A stretch of DNA of 64,000 nt, from contig CANTFL010000086.1 in NCBI GenBank assembly GCA_947650285.1, positions 496,001 to 560,000 on the forward strand, written 5' to 3'. Positions 63,568-64,000 of the stretch are shown piece after piece. A program made the translations under genes and the position numbers. The DNA is from Hyaloperonospora brassicae. Lineage: Eukaryota; Oomycota; Peronosporomycetes; Peronosporales; Peronosporaceae. The notes under the pieces were generated by a model. The model was not told the DNA's origin. It saw only the letters and a list, made by a program, of their open reading frames with translations, and ran no database searches. The first letter of the stretch is position 1; every line of letters begins with the position of its first letter.

Positions 63568-63790
63568 CACCACCCATTGCGCGCGTCCAGCAGCGATCGA
63601 TGGTTAATTTGCTTGATGTAGCATCTACATCAACCAAGAAGTGGAGCACCCACAAATATTACCCTTGGGGGTAATATTCCGACAACATTACCTCTTCTCG
63701 AGTGATGTTGATTGAATATTATCAAAATAGATAATGCTCAAAAATTTATGCTTTCTATCAATTTTTATGCAACGGGCTCACCCCGTTACA
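63568..63790 (-). repeat. Older solo LTR, right part
   Basis: Continues the older LTR after the element 2 insertion, from CACCACCCATTGCGCGCG to the terminal ccccgttaca. It carries hairpins at 63613-63633 (ttgatgtag/ctacatcaa) and 63655-63678 (aatattaccc/gggtaatatt), which sit where elements 1 and 2 have different stems. Confidence 0.75.
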
Positions 63791-64000
63791 CTCTTGGACT
63801 AATATGCGTCAGCTGTCCACTCAATGCTGAGGCGCTGCAGGCGAAGAGGAAATGACGATGCTTCGTGAAAAGCAAATGCAACGAGCGAACAATTTAGATC
63901 GAAATCTAGCGATCTTATTAGTACGTATAACAGCTTTTTTTATCTAGTATACAATGGAGGAAATAAAAATGCGCCCATAATCATGAGCATACAGAAGTAC
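63791..64000. other. Flank beyond the transposon nest
   Basis: 210 bp starting with the CTCTT half of the old target duplication. No gene recognised. Confidence 0.4.

Noticed and set aside
47148..63790. CRISPR-like array suggested by regularly spaced palindromes
   Set aside because: The palindromes all have different sequences and lie within coding regions; there is no repeated unit with unique spacers, and the organism is eukaryotic.
47148..63790. Palindromes as microRNA or Dicer hairpins
   Set aside because: Stems of 7-12 bp are too short for Dicer processing; any small RNAs would more likely come from antisense transcription or the 8-kb inverted repeat.

Overview
The window looks like nuclear DNA of an oomycete, most likely Phytophthora or a downy mildew. 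The evidence is compact genes with many short introns (about 60-145 nt, donors often GTACG or GTGCG), a mitochondrial-type FtsZ, a bacterial-type (ROK) glucokinase, oomycete-style chromodomain gypsy retrotransposons, and closely packed genes on both strands. The species cannot be fixed from sequence alone.

Layout. 1-46.3 kb is a gene-dense block: end of ribosomal protein uL22/RPL17; MSH6; a broken leucine-rich-repeat gene; a secreted GH30 glycosidase (-); about 2.7 kb of decayed sequence; WDR82/Swd2 (-, six exons resolved here); AP-4 epsilon; a PX-domain membrane protein; a HECT ubiquitin ligase with a RanBP2-type zinc finger; an ankyrin membrane protein (-); PAF1 (seven exons); ROK glucokinase (-, eight exons); a small membrane protein; a GRAM/PH-like protein (-); an 84-residue prefoldin-like protein; a GPAT-type acyltransferase (-); a second PX protein; FtsZ (-, ten exons); a RWD/CCCH/SANT/CHY zinc-finger protein (-); a ubiquitin-like/CW-finger protein; and a TM9SF protein (-). 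Most are housekeeping genes (DNA repair, transcription elongation and chromatin, vesicle traffic, lipid synthesis, organelle division). Exon boundaries were placed by hand from GT-AG sites, reading phase and family alignment; there is no transcript evidence.

46.9-64 kb is a transposon nest. A Tc1/mariner relic is followed by an almost intact Ty3/gypsy element (47148-55130, + strand; 391-bp LTRs with one difference noticed; target duplication GTGAC). A second related element lies in the opposite orientation (55583-63567, - strand; target duplication CACCA) inside an older solo LTR (55360-55582 plus 63568-63790). Gag and Pol are joined by a probable -1 slippery site. Pol carries RT, RNase H, integrase and chromodomain. 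An antisense reading frame occupies the 3' part of both copies.

The most unusual observation is that the transposon sequence, LTRs and coding regions alike, is close to a continuous chain of short palindromes (stems of about 7-12 bp, loops of about 2-12 nt, one every 25-50 nt). At homologous LTR positions the older LTR has different but still self-complementary stems. Stretches of the host genes inspected by eye do not show this.
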